Assembly: GCA_002359185.1 (NCBI GenBank)
Contig: DEML01000031.1
Coordinates: 1-35,169, forward strand
DNA from: Planctomycetaceae bacterium UBA2671
GTDB lineage: Bacteria; Planctomycetota; Planctomycetia; Planctomycetales; Planctomycetaceae
Length of the DNA: 35,169 nucleotides
Direction of reading: 5' to 3'
Below are positions 16,825 through 26,253 of this stretch, one piece after another. Every line of letters begins with the position of its first letter. Position 1 is the first letter of the stretch. The position numbers were made by a program, and so were the translations under genes. The notes under the pieces were generated by a model. It had not been told where the DNA came from. It searched no databases and saw only the letters and a list, made by a program, of their open reading frames with translations.

Positions 16825-17493
16825 CATTGCCTCCAACAAAGAGCGTGTTGCTCAATCCTCTGCAGTCATTCGCAGCAAAAATATTTGTTTTCTGTTGACT
16901 CAATTCAATTTTAGTTGAAATTCAGGGATGATGATAAGGAAAACAGCTTCAAATCTCATGGGGATTCATTAATAATCGTATTTCGCATCGTCACAATTCC
17001 AAGATAGCCTTAATGCATTTTTGTCACACTTTGTCAATTTTGCGGTCAGGTCTGGGCATGTTACAGGGATAATCTGGTCTGACTCATTCATGTGATCTGT
17101 GGGCGATATTATTTGATATTTCTCAGCTGATGGAGAGACTGTTCTGATGGCATTGGCAGGCGTCGGGAATCACTGGATATGGTTCAGTATGTCATTTCCA
17201 GAATGATTGATACGATTTTCCCGATTTGAAAAAGGTAATATTGAAGTACGGTCGTTTTTACCCGGTGCTGCCGATATGATTAGGAAACTGTGAATATTCT
17301 TCCAGAAACTGTCTTCCGTTTCAAAAACTGGATTAGGGGAATGGCAGGATGTTCACAACGAGTCGATGTATTGAAAACACAATCACAACTCAGGAGTTGC
17401 TGGCCAGCGCTCAGCTCTTTGCAGAATGTGATGATCAGATAAATTGAAGATTGATTGTCTAACTCACAGTCAATGAATTCGGAGGAGTTTCCG
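16825..17493. other. Long divergent intergenic region with no recognised gene
   Basis: About 670 bases separate the response regulator from the prenyltransferase fusion. I see no ORF with coding character, no tRNA and no strong hairpin followed by a T-run. It must hold both promoters. A leader RNA for the fusion gene cannot be excluded. Confidence 0.6.
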
Positions 17494-19356
17494 TTGAGTA
17501 CTGTTCCTCAAAACGTCAACCTGGAGAACCAGCCGTCTGACTCTCAAGAAGCGACGACTGAGAATGCCAATGGACGTCCTCGTAAACGTAAGCGACGCAG
17601 CACCAGTCATTTAAAGATGGTGCCTGAAACACTCGAATTACGTGAAGAGATCAAATTGGCGGCGCAAAACTATGTGCGAAGTGTTTCGAAAGATCGTCCA
17701 TACAGCAAAGACGAATTGGAAAAACTGACACGCGATTTTCTGGATCATCATGATTGGCCAGAAAAGTATCTCGGTTTTGCCATGGTTTTGCTCGGCAACT
17801 TCTTCTGGAAACAGCAGTTGATGGCGATCCCCTTTGAGCGGCGATTACTGCTCCTGCCGCATTGTCTGAAACATGCTGAAGGCTGCCCGGCTGACTACGA
17901 CGAATTCGGCCTCGATTGCGAGACTTGCGGAGCTTGTTCCATTGCCGACTATAAAGTCAAAGCCGAACAGCTCGGATATAAAGTGCTTGTCGCAGAAGGC
18001 TCGCCAATTGTTCTCAAAATTATTGTGGATGGCTATGTCGATGGTATTCTGGGTGTTGCCTGTTTGAATGTTCTGGAAAAAGCAATCGATAAAATTCTGC
18101 TGGCCGGGGTCCCTTCCTATGCCGTTCCCCTGCACTCTGGGGATTGCAAAAATACTTCACTGGATGAAACCTGGGTTTGGGATGTCCTGGATAAGTACGA
18201 ACCTCTGCCTCAAGAAAAGACGGCCAGTTATGTGCCGTTAATGCGAGAAGCCAAGCAACTGTTTGATGCTCCACAATTTGACGTGTTGGTTCCTCTATCT
18301 CGTGGGAAAGAATCACAGTCTGAACAGAGTTTTCTGGCCAAAACGGAATTAGTCTCACGTGACTGGCTGGCAACCGGTGGCAAACGTTTTCGACCATTTA
18401 TCACCCTGGCTGCCTGGGATGCTCGAAATGGGGGCGATCTGACGCTGGCTGACACCAACTCGTCTCAACCTCTTGAAGTGCCGGTTTCTGTAAAAAAAGC
18501 TGCTATTGCAATTGAAGCCTTTCACAAGGCGTCTCTGGTTCACGACGATATTCAGGACGATGACCAGTACCGATACGGTGAAGAAACACTGCATTTGCAG
18601 CACGGAATTGGCCAGGCGATTAACTTTGGCGATTATCTGATCGGCGAGGGGTACCGTTTGCTGGCACAATGTCATGTTGAGAATGACCCGGCTGCGGTTG
18701 GCGACATTGTGCAGAAAATGTCTCTGGCTCACATTAAACTTTGTGAAGGTCAGGGAGCCGAAATGAGCTGGACTGCTGCACCTTCGCTGGAGCTGACTCC
18801 ATTAGATGCGATGCAGATTTATGCACTCAAAACGTCTCCAGCTTTCGAGGCTGCACTCTATTCGGGTTTGCGACTGGCAGGTCCTATGGATGAGTATGAG
18901 TCGATGGTTGCCATGTTCTGTCGGCATGTGGGAGTCGGCTTCCAGATTCTTAACGATCTTAAAGACTGGCGAGGCGACGTTCGCAATAAAGTGATCGTCG
19001 GTCAGGACGCGATGGCATTACGTCCTACCCTGTTGTTGGCAATGGCAATTAAAGTTGCGAACCAAGAACAGAAGCAAATTCTGCAGTCGGTACTCGATGG
19101 AGAAGACAATCCTCTCCATCGACTCGAACAACTCAAATTAGTCTTCGAGCAGACTGATGTCTTTTCCAAAGCCGAAGCGTTAGTCGATAAGTCGCGAGAA
19201 CGAGCCGAAGCGATTGCGGATGAAGTCGAACCGGAATCATTGAGACGATTCCTCTACTTCCTGGTCGATACCGTGATGGCTCCTGAAGAAGAGATGACAC
19301 CTCTGGAAGTTCAGCAAAATGGACTTGTCGATCTTACGATTTCTGTCAACTCCTGA
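17494..19356 (+). CDS. DUF116 domain fused to a polyprenyl diphosphate synthase
   Basis: A TTG start at 17494 is chosen because GGAGGAG stands eight bases before it. Upstream in-frame ATG 17473 and TTG 17455 lack such a site. The 620-residue product begins with a basic tail (RPRKRKRRS). A DUF116-like region follows (about 95-235) with clustered cysteines (about 131, 142, 145 and 148, in LDCETCGACS) and DGILGVACLNVLEKAI, then PLHSGDCKNTSLDE. From about 265 it is an isoprenyl synthase: GGKRFRP (295-301), the first Asp-rich motif HDDIQDD (350-356) and the second as LNDLKD (487-491), with Asn at the first Asp position. The synthase should extend allylic diphosphates with IPP. Chain length cannot be read. 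DUF116 function is unknown, and its Cys cluster suggests metal or Fe-S binding. Confidence 0.85.
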   Translation: MSTVPQNVNLENQPSDSQEATTENANGRPRKRKRRSTSHLKMVPETLELREEIKLAAQNYVRSVSKDRPYSKDELEKLTRDFLDHHDWPEKYLGFAMVLLGNFFWKQQLMAIPFERRLLLLPHCLKHAEGCPADYDEFGLDCETCGACSIADYKVKAEQLGYKVLVAEGSPIVLKIIVDGYVDGILGVACLNVLEKAIDKILLAGVPSYAVPLHSGDCKNTSLDETWVWDVLDKYEPLPQEKTASYVPLMREAKQLFDAPQFDVLVPLSRGKESQSEQSFLAKTELVSRDWLATGGKRFRPFITLAAWDARNGGDLTLADTNSSQPLEVPVSVKKAAIAIEAFHKASLVHDDIQDDDQYRYGEETLHLQHGIGQAINFGDYLIGEGYRLLAQCHVENDPAAVGDIVQKMSLAHIKLCEGQGAEMSWTAAPSLELTPLDAMQIYALKTSPAFEAALYSGLRLAGPMDEYESMVAMFCRHVGVGFQILNDLKDWRGDVRNKVIVGQDAMALRPTLLLAMAIKVANQEQKQILQSVLDGEDNPLHRLEQLKLVFEQTDVFSKAEALVDKSRERAEAIADEVEPESLRRFLYFLVDTVMAPEEEMTPLEVQQNGLVDLTISVNS

Positions 19357-19403
19357 TTTCGTATTCTCAAGTATTCTGAAACTTGGAAAGTAACGGTTGA
19401 TCT

Positions 19404-19865
19404 GTGGAATGGTATGCGACGCTCGCAGTTGGATTTTTCCTGATTGGATTTGGTGCCTGGTTTGTCCAGCGACACTTTATCGCGATCAAAAAATTTCAAC
19501 TCGATGATGAGCTGACCGAAAAGCAAAAGTCATTTCTGGTCTCGCAGCAGAAACGGCGATTGTTTACTTCCTGCCTGGTCATTGTAACCGGGATATTGAT
19601 CCCCGCTGCTTACTACGCAATTGAACCACTCAAGAACGCCTTTCTGGCATCCGTATTGTTGCTCATGTTGCTGCTTCTGATTGTTGTCATCTGCATCTTC
19701 GCGATCAGCGACATGTTCTCCAATCGCTATTTCCGACAGGATCTCGATCTGAAACGAGCAGAGACGGAATTGAAGCGGCGTGTGCTGGAATCGGAACTGG
19801 AGAAGCATCAGCAACTCAAAGCCGACATGCTTAAGAATGAAATTCGTAGAAACGGGAATTCCTGA
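19404..19865 (+). CDS. Small membrane protein with C-terminal coiled coil
   Basis: The 153-residue protein starts at GTG (weak upstream site). It has an N-terminal membrane helix (about 5-22), two further helices (about 53-73 and 80-102, the latter Leu/Val-rich) and a charged C-terminal helix (about 112-150) that looks like a coiled coil. It lies 47 bases after the prenyltransferase fusion on the same strand and may be cotranscribed. I do not recognise the family, and no catalytic motif is visible. Confidence 0.65.
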   Translation: MEWYATLAVGFFLIGFGAWFVQRHFIAIKKFQLDDELTEKQKSFLVSQQKRRLFTSCLVIVTGILIPAAYYAIEPLKNAFLASVLLLMLLLLIVVICIFAISDMFSNRYFRQDLDLKRAETELKRRVLESELEKHQQLKADMLKNEIRRNGNS

Positions 19866-19868
19866 AGT

Positions 19869-21113
19869 TTAAGAGTGTTGACCTGCTTCAACAGACATTA
19901 ACTCCTTCCCACCTGTCACGATCAACTGTTTCTCCCCTTTACTAGTCTCGACCTGTTGACATGCAGGGAAAAAGACTTCTGCATTTTCTATTTTTAACGG
20001 GACAGCTGGAAAATCATTTCCATTGTACAGAAAACTCAGTAGAGAATTTCGACGGATTCCATACTCATAGACCAGAAGTGAAAGAATGAAAGATGCAATG
20101 CTCATGATTGCAAATTTCGCAAAAATCGAAATGGAGATGGGAATTAACAGCATTGCAAAAATAACGATAAACAGATGATGAAACAGAAAAATTGTATACG
20201 ATGCATCCGAAAAATAACGAAAACTTTTCGAAGGAGAATTGGTGAACAGTCGAAATAAGCAAAAGCATAAGTGACACAGCCACCAGCAAGTCAATCCACT
20301 ACGAAAGACTCTGACACACATATTGACGATGTGACTCGAACTTTCTGGAATAGACATCATCACCAACAACAGTAAACCTACCCCGGCACTTGCCAGTTGT
20401 AAGCGTCCGAAGGATTCCAATGCAGTTTCTGTCCGATGTAACCACATTCCAAATCCAAAAAATGGAAGATAAAACATCAGGACCGGAATGTTGATCATCC
20501 CTAACATCTGAGGATTTTGTAAAGTGTATGGCAGCTTTCCAATTAATGCGACAGCAAGTACGTAACTAAGAGCACCGAACATTAGAATCTTTGTAATTCG
20601 CTTCGTATTTAAAAAGTTATTAGAAAAAAGGTAGGGGATTTTATCGAGCAGGATCGTGATTGAGGTTGCGATAAGGCACATCTGAAACAGGATATTGAGG
20701 AACCAGAGATGTTCCATCCACTGTCCACTGGCATACCATGACAAATCGGTGGCGTAATTGGGGTTCAATGAGAGTGCCGAATATTGATAATGGGCTTGCA
20801 ACTCAAGTTGGATCACGTTGAGTGTTAGTGCGGTGGTCACAAAAGGAATGATTAATCTTCGGCTCCGATGGAGTAGAAAATTCTGCATGCTTTTGCGGGA
20901 CAAAGTCATCTGAGCAAAAAATCCAGCAGTAATATAAAAGACTGGCAAACGTATGACATGAATGCATTTTGAGATTACATCGAACACCCAGTGGGTCGTG
21001 GGAGCATGGACTTCCCAAGAGTCATTTGCACAAAAAACATTCGCACTATGCAGCACAACCCCCAAAATCATCATCATGCCACGCATGGCATCGATATAGT
21101 GAATTCTGGACAT
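19869..21113 (-). CDS. Membrane acyltransferase (acyltransferase 3 / OpgC-like)
   Basis: The 414-residue protein starts RIHYIDAMRGMMMILGVVLHSA, the usual beginning of acyltransferase-3 proteins, with the first-helix His in place. About ten membrane helices follow, including RLPVFYITAGFF, and the block YTIFLFHHLFIVIFAM is near the end. These enzymes transfer acetyl, succinyl or similar groups to extracytoplasmic sugars. OpgC-type glucan succinylation is one option, O-antigen or exopolysaccharide acetylation another. A non-membrane tail of about 50 residues closes the protein. It runs convergently to the small membrane protein gene with only a few bases between them. Confidence 0.8.
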   Translation of the reverse strand: MSRIHYIDAMRGMMMILGVVLHSANVFCANDSWEVHAPTTHWVFDVISKCIHVIRLPVFYITAGFFAQMTLSRKSMQNFLLHRSRRLIIPFVTTALTLNVIQLELQAHYQYSALSLNPNYATDLSWYASGQWMEHLWFLNILFQMCLIATSITILLDKIPYLFSNNFLNTKRITKILMFGALSYVLAVALIGKLPYTLQNPQMLGMINIPVLMFYLPFFGFGMWLHRTETALESFGRLQLASAGVGLLLLVMMSIPESSSHIVNMCVRVFRSGLTCWWLCHLCFCLFRLFTNSPSKSFRYFSDASYTIFLFHHLFIVIFAMLLIPISISIFAKFAIMSIASFILSLLVYEYGIRRNSLLSFLYNGNDFPAVPLKIENAEVFFPACQQVETSKGEKQLIVTGGKELMSVEAGQHS

Positions 21114-21542
21114 TTTCTGGGCTTACCTTTTACACTTTTAATTACATTTGGTTAAAGAGTTGAGTTGAATTATGTTGTGAGGATTGTATCGATAATCGCA
21201 ATGATGGCGATGAATCATTCGTGCAAGATCATCAACAAATGATAAAGTAGGCAGGCGTTAAACTGGAAGCGAGAATGTTTTTTTGAATTTTGAGATTTTA
21301 GTCGCTAAAAATAAACATACTGAGGATTAATTCATAATGATTCTCAGACGTAAATATTGATATGCAGTCGATTTTGATTCAGGAATAACATCCTGTTCAT
21401 TCCAATTTTCGTGCCAGACTATTTTTAGAACAGTTAAATAGTAAAGCCCGGTGATATAAAATATCACCGGGCTTATTTAATTCTCAGCCTTTACTGTCGT
21501 AGAATCAGGTTTAGTCTATTTGCTGACTATCTGCTTTCGAAA
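21114..21542. other. Intergenic region with terminator hairpin
   Basis: These 429 bases hold a strong hairpin (21444-21474) and no credible ORF. The remainder is AT-rich and should contain the promoter of the acyltransferase gene. Confidence 0.6.
21444..21474 (-). terminator. Strong hairpin after the NIPSNAP gene
   Basis: A perfect 14-base stem (AAGCCCGGTGATAT and its complement) encloses a three-base AAA loop. On the minus strand it is followed by TACTATTT, a weak T-tract. It lies 69 bases beyond the NIPSNAP stop, so it probably ends the MMPL-NIPSNAP operon. Confidence 0.75.
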
Positions 21543-22307
21543 TCATTTCACTGGCGAAAAGTCCGTAGGAACGAGAAATTCGAAGTTGACTCCTCCCTTT
21601 TCAGTTAAAGAGCCGCCAGCATTTTCTTCGGAAGCTTTGCGCGCGGTTTGCCAGGCCGGGTCCTGGCCGAACGCTTTGAAGGAGACTCCGCGATCCATAA
21701 TGCTTTTGTGAGCGATCAAATACACCAGAGTCTTCTCGGCTCCTTCCTGATCAGGCATCAAATGGAAATAGGCAATATTGGTAATGCCATGCTTTTCGAA
21801 TAGCTCAATTGTGTGATCACGGAAACGGGCATCCAGATTCGAAAGATGGCCGGGCGTTGCAGTATAAGTTCGCAGTTCAAACAGACGAGCCTCGTCGGCT
21901 GTTTTGAAACCATTTTCTGGAGAGAAATCTGTTTCGGTCAAAAAGAGCGATTCTACTTTTTCGACCAGGGGACCATCTTCACGCGACTTGGCGAAAGCGT
22001 CTTTCCAGGCGGGATCGTTTACGAAATTTTTAAAGCTCTGGTCTCGTGCTTCCCGTGAAGGGAATGAGAGGAAATAGACGAGTTGATTTTTGTCATTTTC
22101 GAATGGAACAAAATAAGCAAGATTCGTCATGCCATGTTTTGTGAAAAGGTCACAGGTATGATCGCGAAATCGAGTCAGCAGATCGTCGAGCTTGCCTTCA
22201 TGAGCGGTGTATCTTCTGAGTTCATAAATTATTTCGGCCTGACATTTTACGGTGAATCCACCGATGACAATCAGTGTCAGCAAGATTGAATGAATGAGCG
22301 ATTTCAT
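21543..22307 (-). CDS. Exported tandem NIPSNAP-domain protein
   Basis: The 254-residue protein has a signal peptide (about 1-24, LLTLIVIGGFTVKCQA) and two NIPSNAP-type ferredoxin-like repeats: one starts IIYELRRYTAHEGKLDDLL (about 26-120), the other starts LFELRTYTATPGHLSNLDA (about 143-245). Both contain the RFRDHT and KHGxTNxAYF blocks. NIPSNAP domains form dimeric alpha-beta barrels of unclear function, and tandem forms are common in planctomycetes. GAGGAG stands before the ATG. The MMPL gene ends just 12 bases upstream, so an operon is likely. Confidence 0.88.
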   Translation of the reverse strand: MKSLIHSILLTLIVIGGFTVKCQAEIIYELRRYTAHEGKLDDLLTRFRDHTCDLFTKHGMTNLAYFVPFENDKNQLVYFLSFPSREARDQSFKNFVNDPAWKDAFAKSREDGPLVEKVESLFLTETDFSPENGFKTADEARLFELRTYTATPGHLSNLDARFRDHTIELFEKHGITNIAYFHLMPDQEGAEKTLVYLIAHKSIMDRGVSFKAFGQDPAWQTARKASEENAGGSLTEKGGVNFEFLVPTDFSPVK

Positions 22308-22319
22308 AATAACGACTCC

Positions 22320-24857
22320 TCAGTTAATTGTGTGTGGTCGATGTGAATTTCTGGTTCGCAATTTTGGACTGCTGGTGGCCCCCATCAAGCGAGAGTATCG
22401 CCCGAAATAATGCCGCTCCAGCATGACCAGATAACACGGAACGAGAATCGGTCTGACTATAAACGTATCGAGTAGCACGCCGAATGCCAACGCAAAGCCG
22501 AGTTGCTGCATGCCTAGAAGAGTTCCTGCCATCAGTGAGCAGAACGTCCCCGCCATAATAAAGCCGCAACTGGATATAATACTGCCTGTTTTCGTCAAGG
22601 CTCTCAACACACTGCGGACCGGAGTCGTCGTCTGGCGTTCTTCATCAATTCGTGCAACTAGAAATATATTGTAATCTTCACCGATGGCGATCAAAATTGT
22701 GAACAGAAACATGCGGACTTTCCAGTCCAGTCCAGCAAAATTCTCAGGATCCATCGCCCAGAATACAGAGGTTGTGACTCCCATTGTCACGAGATAACTG
22801 AAGAAGACCGTCACAATCAAATACAGTGACACGGCTGGTTTTTTCAGAATCAGCACCAGCACTAAATAAACACCGACTAGAACCAGAAAGTTTACTCGTA
22901 ACTGATCTCGATCCGTCACCAGTTTCATATCACGAATACTAGCGGTTGGTCCTAATGCATGAATTTTCGTCTCACCCGGTAATTTTTCCGGGAGAATTAT
23001 TTTTAGTTCCTGTAGTGCATTTTCAAGTTGTTCGATACTTCCACTCGTAAATGGATCCTGCTCGAAAACCAGATCGATTCGGGTGACATGCTCGGCCAGA
23101 GGCTGTTTCTTACCGACATATTGATTCATAATCCGAGCTCGCGTCGCCGCTCGCTTAGCTGCAGCAAATGCTCCGGTGCCACTGGCGTTGGCATCCAGCG
23201 AAGCCTGTTTTTCCAGTCCCTGAGGCGTCATCCCCAAGGGATAGGCTGAACTGAAAATATCAATCAGACCGAGCCGCTCACGTTCCGCATAGAGTTGATC
23301 ACTGACTTCGCGGATCAAATCAACCTGATCATTTTGCAGGAAGTTCAGTTGCTGATTATGCAGCAGGATATTCGTCGGTCCGAGAGTCCCTGCTGGAAAA
23401 TGTTCTTTGAGTGCCTCTGTACCGATAACACTGCGTGCCTCATCTGGCAGTTCTGAGAGCAAGCCGTAGCTCAAATCGTTGTAGGAGAACACAGCGATCA
23501 GTGCGAAAGGTGTCATTGCTAAAACAAAATTTCTCCAGAGCCGTCCTGGCGATCTGGAAATCATCGCAGCGAGTATTTTCCAGCTTCGATCGAGGACACC
23601 GCTCTCCATTACCCGACTTAATAGCGAAGAGCGAGCAACCCAACCCGGTTGGTCTCCCGGTTTTTCAAGTGGCATATTCGGCCAGAACGCCCAGCGTCCG
23701 CAGATTCGCAGTAATGCTGGAGTGAGAGTCAAAGTTGCAATCAGAGCCACGAACAAGCCGACAGAAATCCCAATTCCTGCCTGCTGGAATTTCTGATGCT
23801 CCGTGAAGATCATCATGCCAATTCCAACGATCGATGTCCCTGCACTTCCGATTAATGGTGAAGTGGTATAATTAAGAGCGTGCTCAAGAGCATCCGCATA
23901 ATTTGTCCCCTGCTCCAGCTCTTCGCGATAGCGAGCAATTAAAAACAGGCAATAATCGATTCCTGCACCGTAAGTCACAACAGTGACGTAGATATCTAGC
24001 GACTCGAACAGGCCGATCACATTGTAATAGGCGAGTGTTGCCAGTACTCCCATAACAATTTTGATCACGACAAAGACTGTGATCAAAGGAAGTAACGCCA
24101 GCAAGGGAGCCCGATAAATTCCGATCAGCATCACAACGACCAGCACAATGGTGATCGACTCCGTCGCTTTAGCACTGTTGACGGCTTCGACGTTCATATC
24201 GCGACCGACAGTCGCGGTCCCGCTGATTGAGAGTTCCAGTCCTGGGGGAATCTGTCGACGGAACTCTCGATCGTTGTAAACCAGATCTTCAATATCAGAA
24301 ATGATTTTCGCATTCCGAATATCAAGAAAATCGTTGGGTAACTCGACGAGCACCATCGAGGCTTTTTTGTCATTGCTGACAAGTAATTGCCCCAGTAGCC
24401 GATCCGTGTAGGTTGTTACAGTGCCGATGACAGAATCATCCTGATCCGTTTCTGCGATACTCTCCTCGGAAGTTTCTGCGGGATCGGATTCAGGAGTCGA
24501 ATACTTAATGAGGATTTGTTCGAGACGTTGACGCAATATATTTTCGATAAAATCATAATCGCTGAGTCGATCACGATCCTGCTCGGAAAACTCCTCTGTT
24601 GAAGTTAATCCTTCAGGACGCGAAGTTCTACGCACACTGACAATTGCCAGACTTCGCAGCAGGTCCTTATCGAAACTTTGTCGGAAAAAATGCTCTGCCT
24701 GAAGTGACTCGGCATGGAGTGGTAGAAAGTCGAACTCGCCTGGGGTAACAACTTCAGAAAACTTCGGTGCAGTGGCAATTGCAATCACAAATGCGACAAG
24801 CCAAAGGATGAGCCATCCCAACCAGAATTTAACGATTAGACGGCTCACCAATTTCAT
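22320..24857 (-). CDS. MMPL/RND-family transporter
   Basis: The 845-residue form starts at the ATG at 24857. A GTG at 24881 would add eight residues. It has an N-terminal helix (about 12-33), a large extracytoplasmic loop (about 40-225), a block of five to six helices containing AGIDYCLFLIARYREE (Asp301), a second large loop and a second helix block with AIGEDYNIFLVARIDEE. This is the MMPL/RND two-repeat plan with a membrane acidic residue in each half, as expected of a proton-driven exporter. Relatives move lipids or hydrophobic molecules (MmpL, HpnN). The substrate is unknown. An acidic stretch (about 128-142) in loop 1 is unusual. The NIPSNAP protein is downstream, 12 bases away. Confidence 0.88.
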   Translation of the reverse strand: MKLVSRLIVKFWLGWLILWLVAFVIAIATAPKFSEVVTPGEFDFLPLHAESLQAEHFFRQSFDKDLLRSLAIVSVRRTSRPEGLTSTEEFSEQDRDRLSDYDFIENILRQRLEQILIKYSTPESDPAETSEESIAETDQDDSVIGTVTTYTDRLLGQLLVSNDKKASMVLVELPNDFLDIRNAKIISDIEDLVYNDREFRRQIPPGLELSISGTATVGRDMNVEAVNSAKATESITIVLVVVMLIGIYRAPLLALLPLITVFVVIKIVMGVLATLAYYNVIGLFESLDIYVTVVTYGAGIDYCLFLIARYREELEQGTNYADALEHALNYTTSPLIGSAGTSIVGIGMMIFTEHQKFQQAGIGISVGLFVALIATLTLTPALLRICGRWAFWPNMPLEKPGDQPGWVARSSLLSRVMESGVLDRSWKILAAMISRSPGRLWRNFVLAMTPFALIAVFSYNDLSYGLLSELPDEARSVIGTEALKEHFPAGTLGPTNILLHNQQLNFLQNDQVDLIREVSDQLYAERERLGLIDIFSSAYPLGMTPQGLEKQASLDANASGTGAFAAAKRAATRARIMNQYVGKKQPLAEHVTRIDLVFEQDPFTSGSIEQLENALQELKIILPEKLPGETKIHALGPTASIRDMKLVTDRDQLRVNFLVLVGVYLVLVLILKKPAVSLYLIVTVFFSYLVTMGVTTSVFWAMDPENFAGLDWKVRMFLFTILIAIGEDYNIFLVARIDEERQTTTPVRSVLRALTKTGSIISSCGFIMAGTFCSLMAGTLLGMQQLGFALAFGVLLDTFIVRPILVPCYLVMLERHYFGRYSRLMGATSSPKLRTRNSHRPHTIN

Positions 24858-25017
24858 ACGTTCAACAATTCCGTAGCACACTCATCGTTAGAAAATTTGC
24901 AAAGTGGATTATGTCCTATGCACTCATTCTTTATTGTAATCTAAAACGAGGCGCATTGTCACGAAGGTCCACAACGTAAAGGTGAGAGACCAATGGAAGT
25001 TCAGAACAATTAGTCCA

Positions 25018-26134
25018 TTAATCCGTTTTCTTGCCGACCGCCCATTGAAGATAGGCTTCAAGAAACGGATCGAGTTCACCTTCGAGGACAGTCAGAGGAT
25101 TAGTTGTCTTCAATTCGGAGCGGGTATCTTTAACGAACTGTTCTGGTTGGAGTACATAATTTCGAATGGTCTCTCCACCAAAACCGATTTTTGACTTTTC
25201 TCCGCGTTTCGAGGCAACTTCGGCCTCGTGTTGTTCCAGTTGTAACTGATAAAGTTTGGCCAACAGCATTTTCCGAGCAGCCGCTCGATTCTGATGCTGA
25301 CTTCGTTCATTCTGACAGCGAACAACGAGATTGGTTTCCAGATGAGTCAATCGAACAGCGGATTCCGTTTTATTGACGTGCTGCCCCCCTGCTCCACCGG
25401 CTCGCATCGTGTCTTCTTTAACGTCTTTATCCCAATCGACTTCAATTTCGGAATTGTCTTCAATTTCCGGAGTGACATCGACAGCCGCGAAAGCCGTTTG
25501 ACGTTTGCCCGCTGAGTTGAAGGGGCTCATGCGAACAAGTCGATGATTCCCCGATTCCCCCTTCAGGTAGCCGTAAGCATAATCGCCCTTGACGAGCAAG
25601 GTCGCGTGGCGGATTCCGGCTTCTTCGCCGTCGGTCCGCTCAAGCATTTCCAGCTCATGTCCGTGCGTTTCCGACCAGCGAATATACATGCGTAATAGCA
25701 TTTCTGCCCAGTCAGCCGCATCCGTTCCTCCTTCACCCGCTTGAATCGTGACGTAGGCATTCATCGAATCCTCGGGTTGACCGAGAAGAGTATGAAACTC
25801 GACCTGATTGAGTGTTTTTTCGAGCCGTTTGACGGTTTGCTCGATCTCCTTTGTTGTTTCGTTCGTCTCCTCGACGTCTGCAAATTCCAGCAAGACCTCA
25901 AGGTCCTCAGCTCCCGTCACCAGTTCTTCAAGCGGGGTAAGGATCGCTTTAAGGCGACTCAACTCACCCACATGTTTTTGTGCTTTCTCCTGATTATCCC
26001 AGAATCCGGGAGCCCCCATTAACTCATTGATTTCGACCAGTTGCTTCTGCTTGCCCTCGTAGTCAAAGAGAGTCCTTTAACAGAAGAATGCGCTCTGTCA
26101 TATTCTGGCAGGTGTCACGTAATTCACTATCCAT
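25018..26134 (-). CDS. prfB: Peptide chain release factor 2, with programmed +1 frameshift
   Basis: RF2 ends translation at UGA and UAA. The gene starts at ATG 26134 and reads 23 codons to CTT, then meets an in-frame TGA at 26065-26063. A +1 shift at CTT-TGA-C continues at GAC (26064-26062) into DYEGKQKQLVEINEL and PGFWDN. The total is 371 residues, close to E. coli's 365. The decoding block is SPF in RMSPFNSAGKRQ (about 203-205), and the catalytic GGQ is at about 249-251 (RAGGAGGQHVNKTES). AAAGGA before CTT may act as the stimulating internal SD. The stop at 26063-26065 lets RF2 control its own synthesis, as known in E. coli. Simple ORF calling would give only the 333-residue part from 26019. 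Confidence 0.95.
26062..26078 (-). promoter_or_regulatory. prfB programmed frameshift site
   Basis: On the minus strand the order is AAAGGA, four bases, CTT, TGA, C. The zero frame stops at TGA. The +1 frame reads GAC and continues RF2. This matches the known CUUUGAC slip site with an upstream Shine-Dalgarno-like stimulator. Confidence 0.93.
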
Positions 26135-26253
26135 GTTGTTTACTTTCAAAAGATCTAATCTCAGGGAGTCAAACACTCAGTATAATCAGAGTGACACACC
26201 ATCAAAAGCTACTGACGGGTCTGTTTGGAATTTATGAGTGACTTGTTCTGTCA

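Noticed and set aside
17101..17180. Sigma-54-like promoter near TGGCATTGGCAGG
   Set aside because: The spacing and the second half-site do not match the TGGC-N-TTGC consensus.
26019..26019. Start of RF2 at the ATG at 26019
   Set aside because: It would drop the N-terminal helix and ignore a perfect CTTTGAC frameshift site with an upstream ATG frame.
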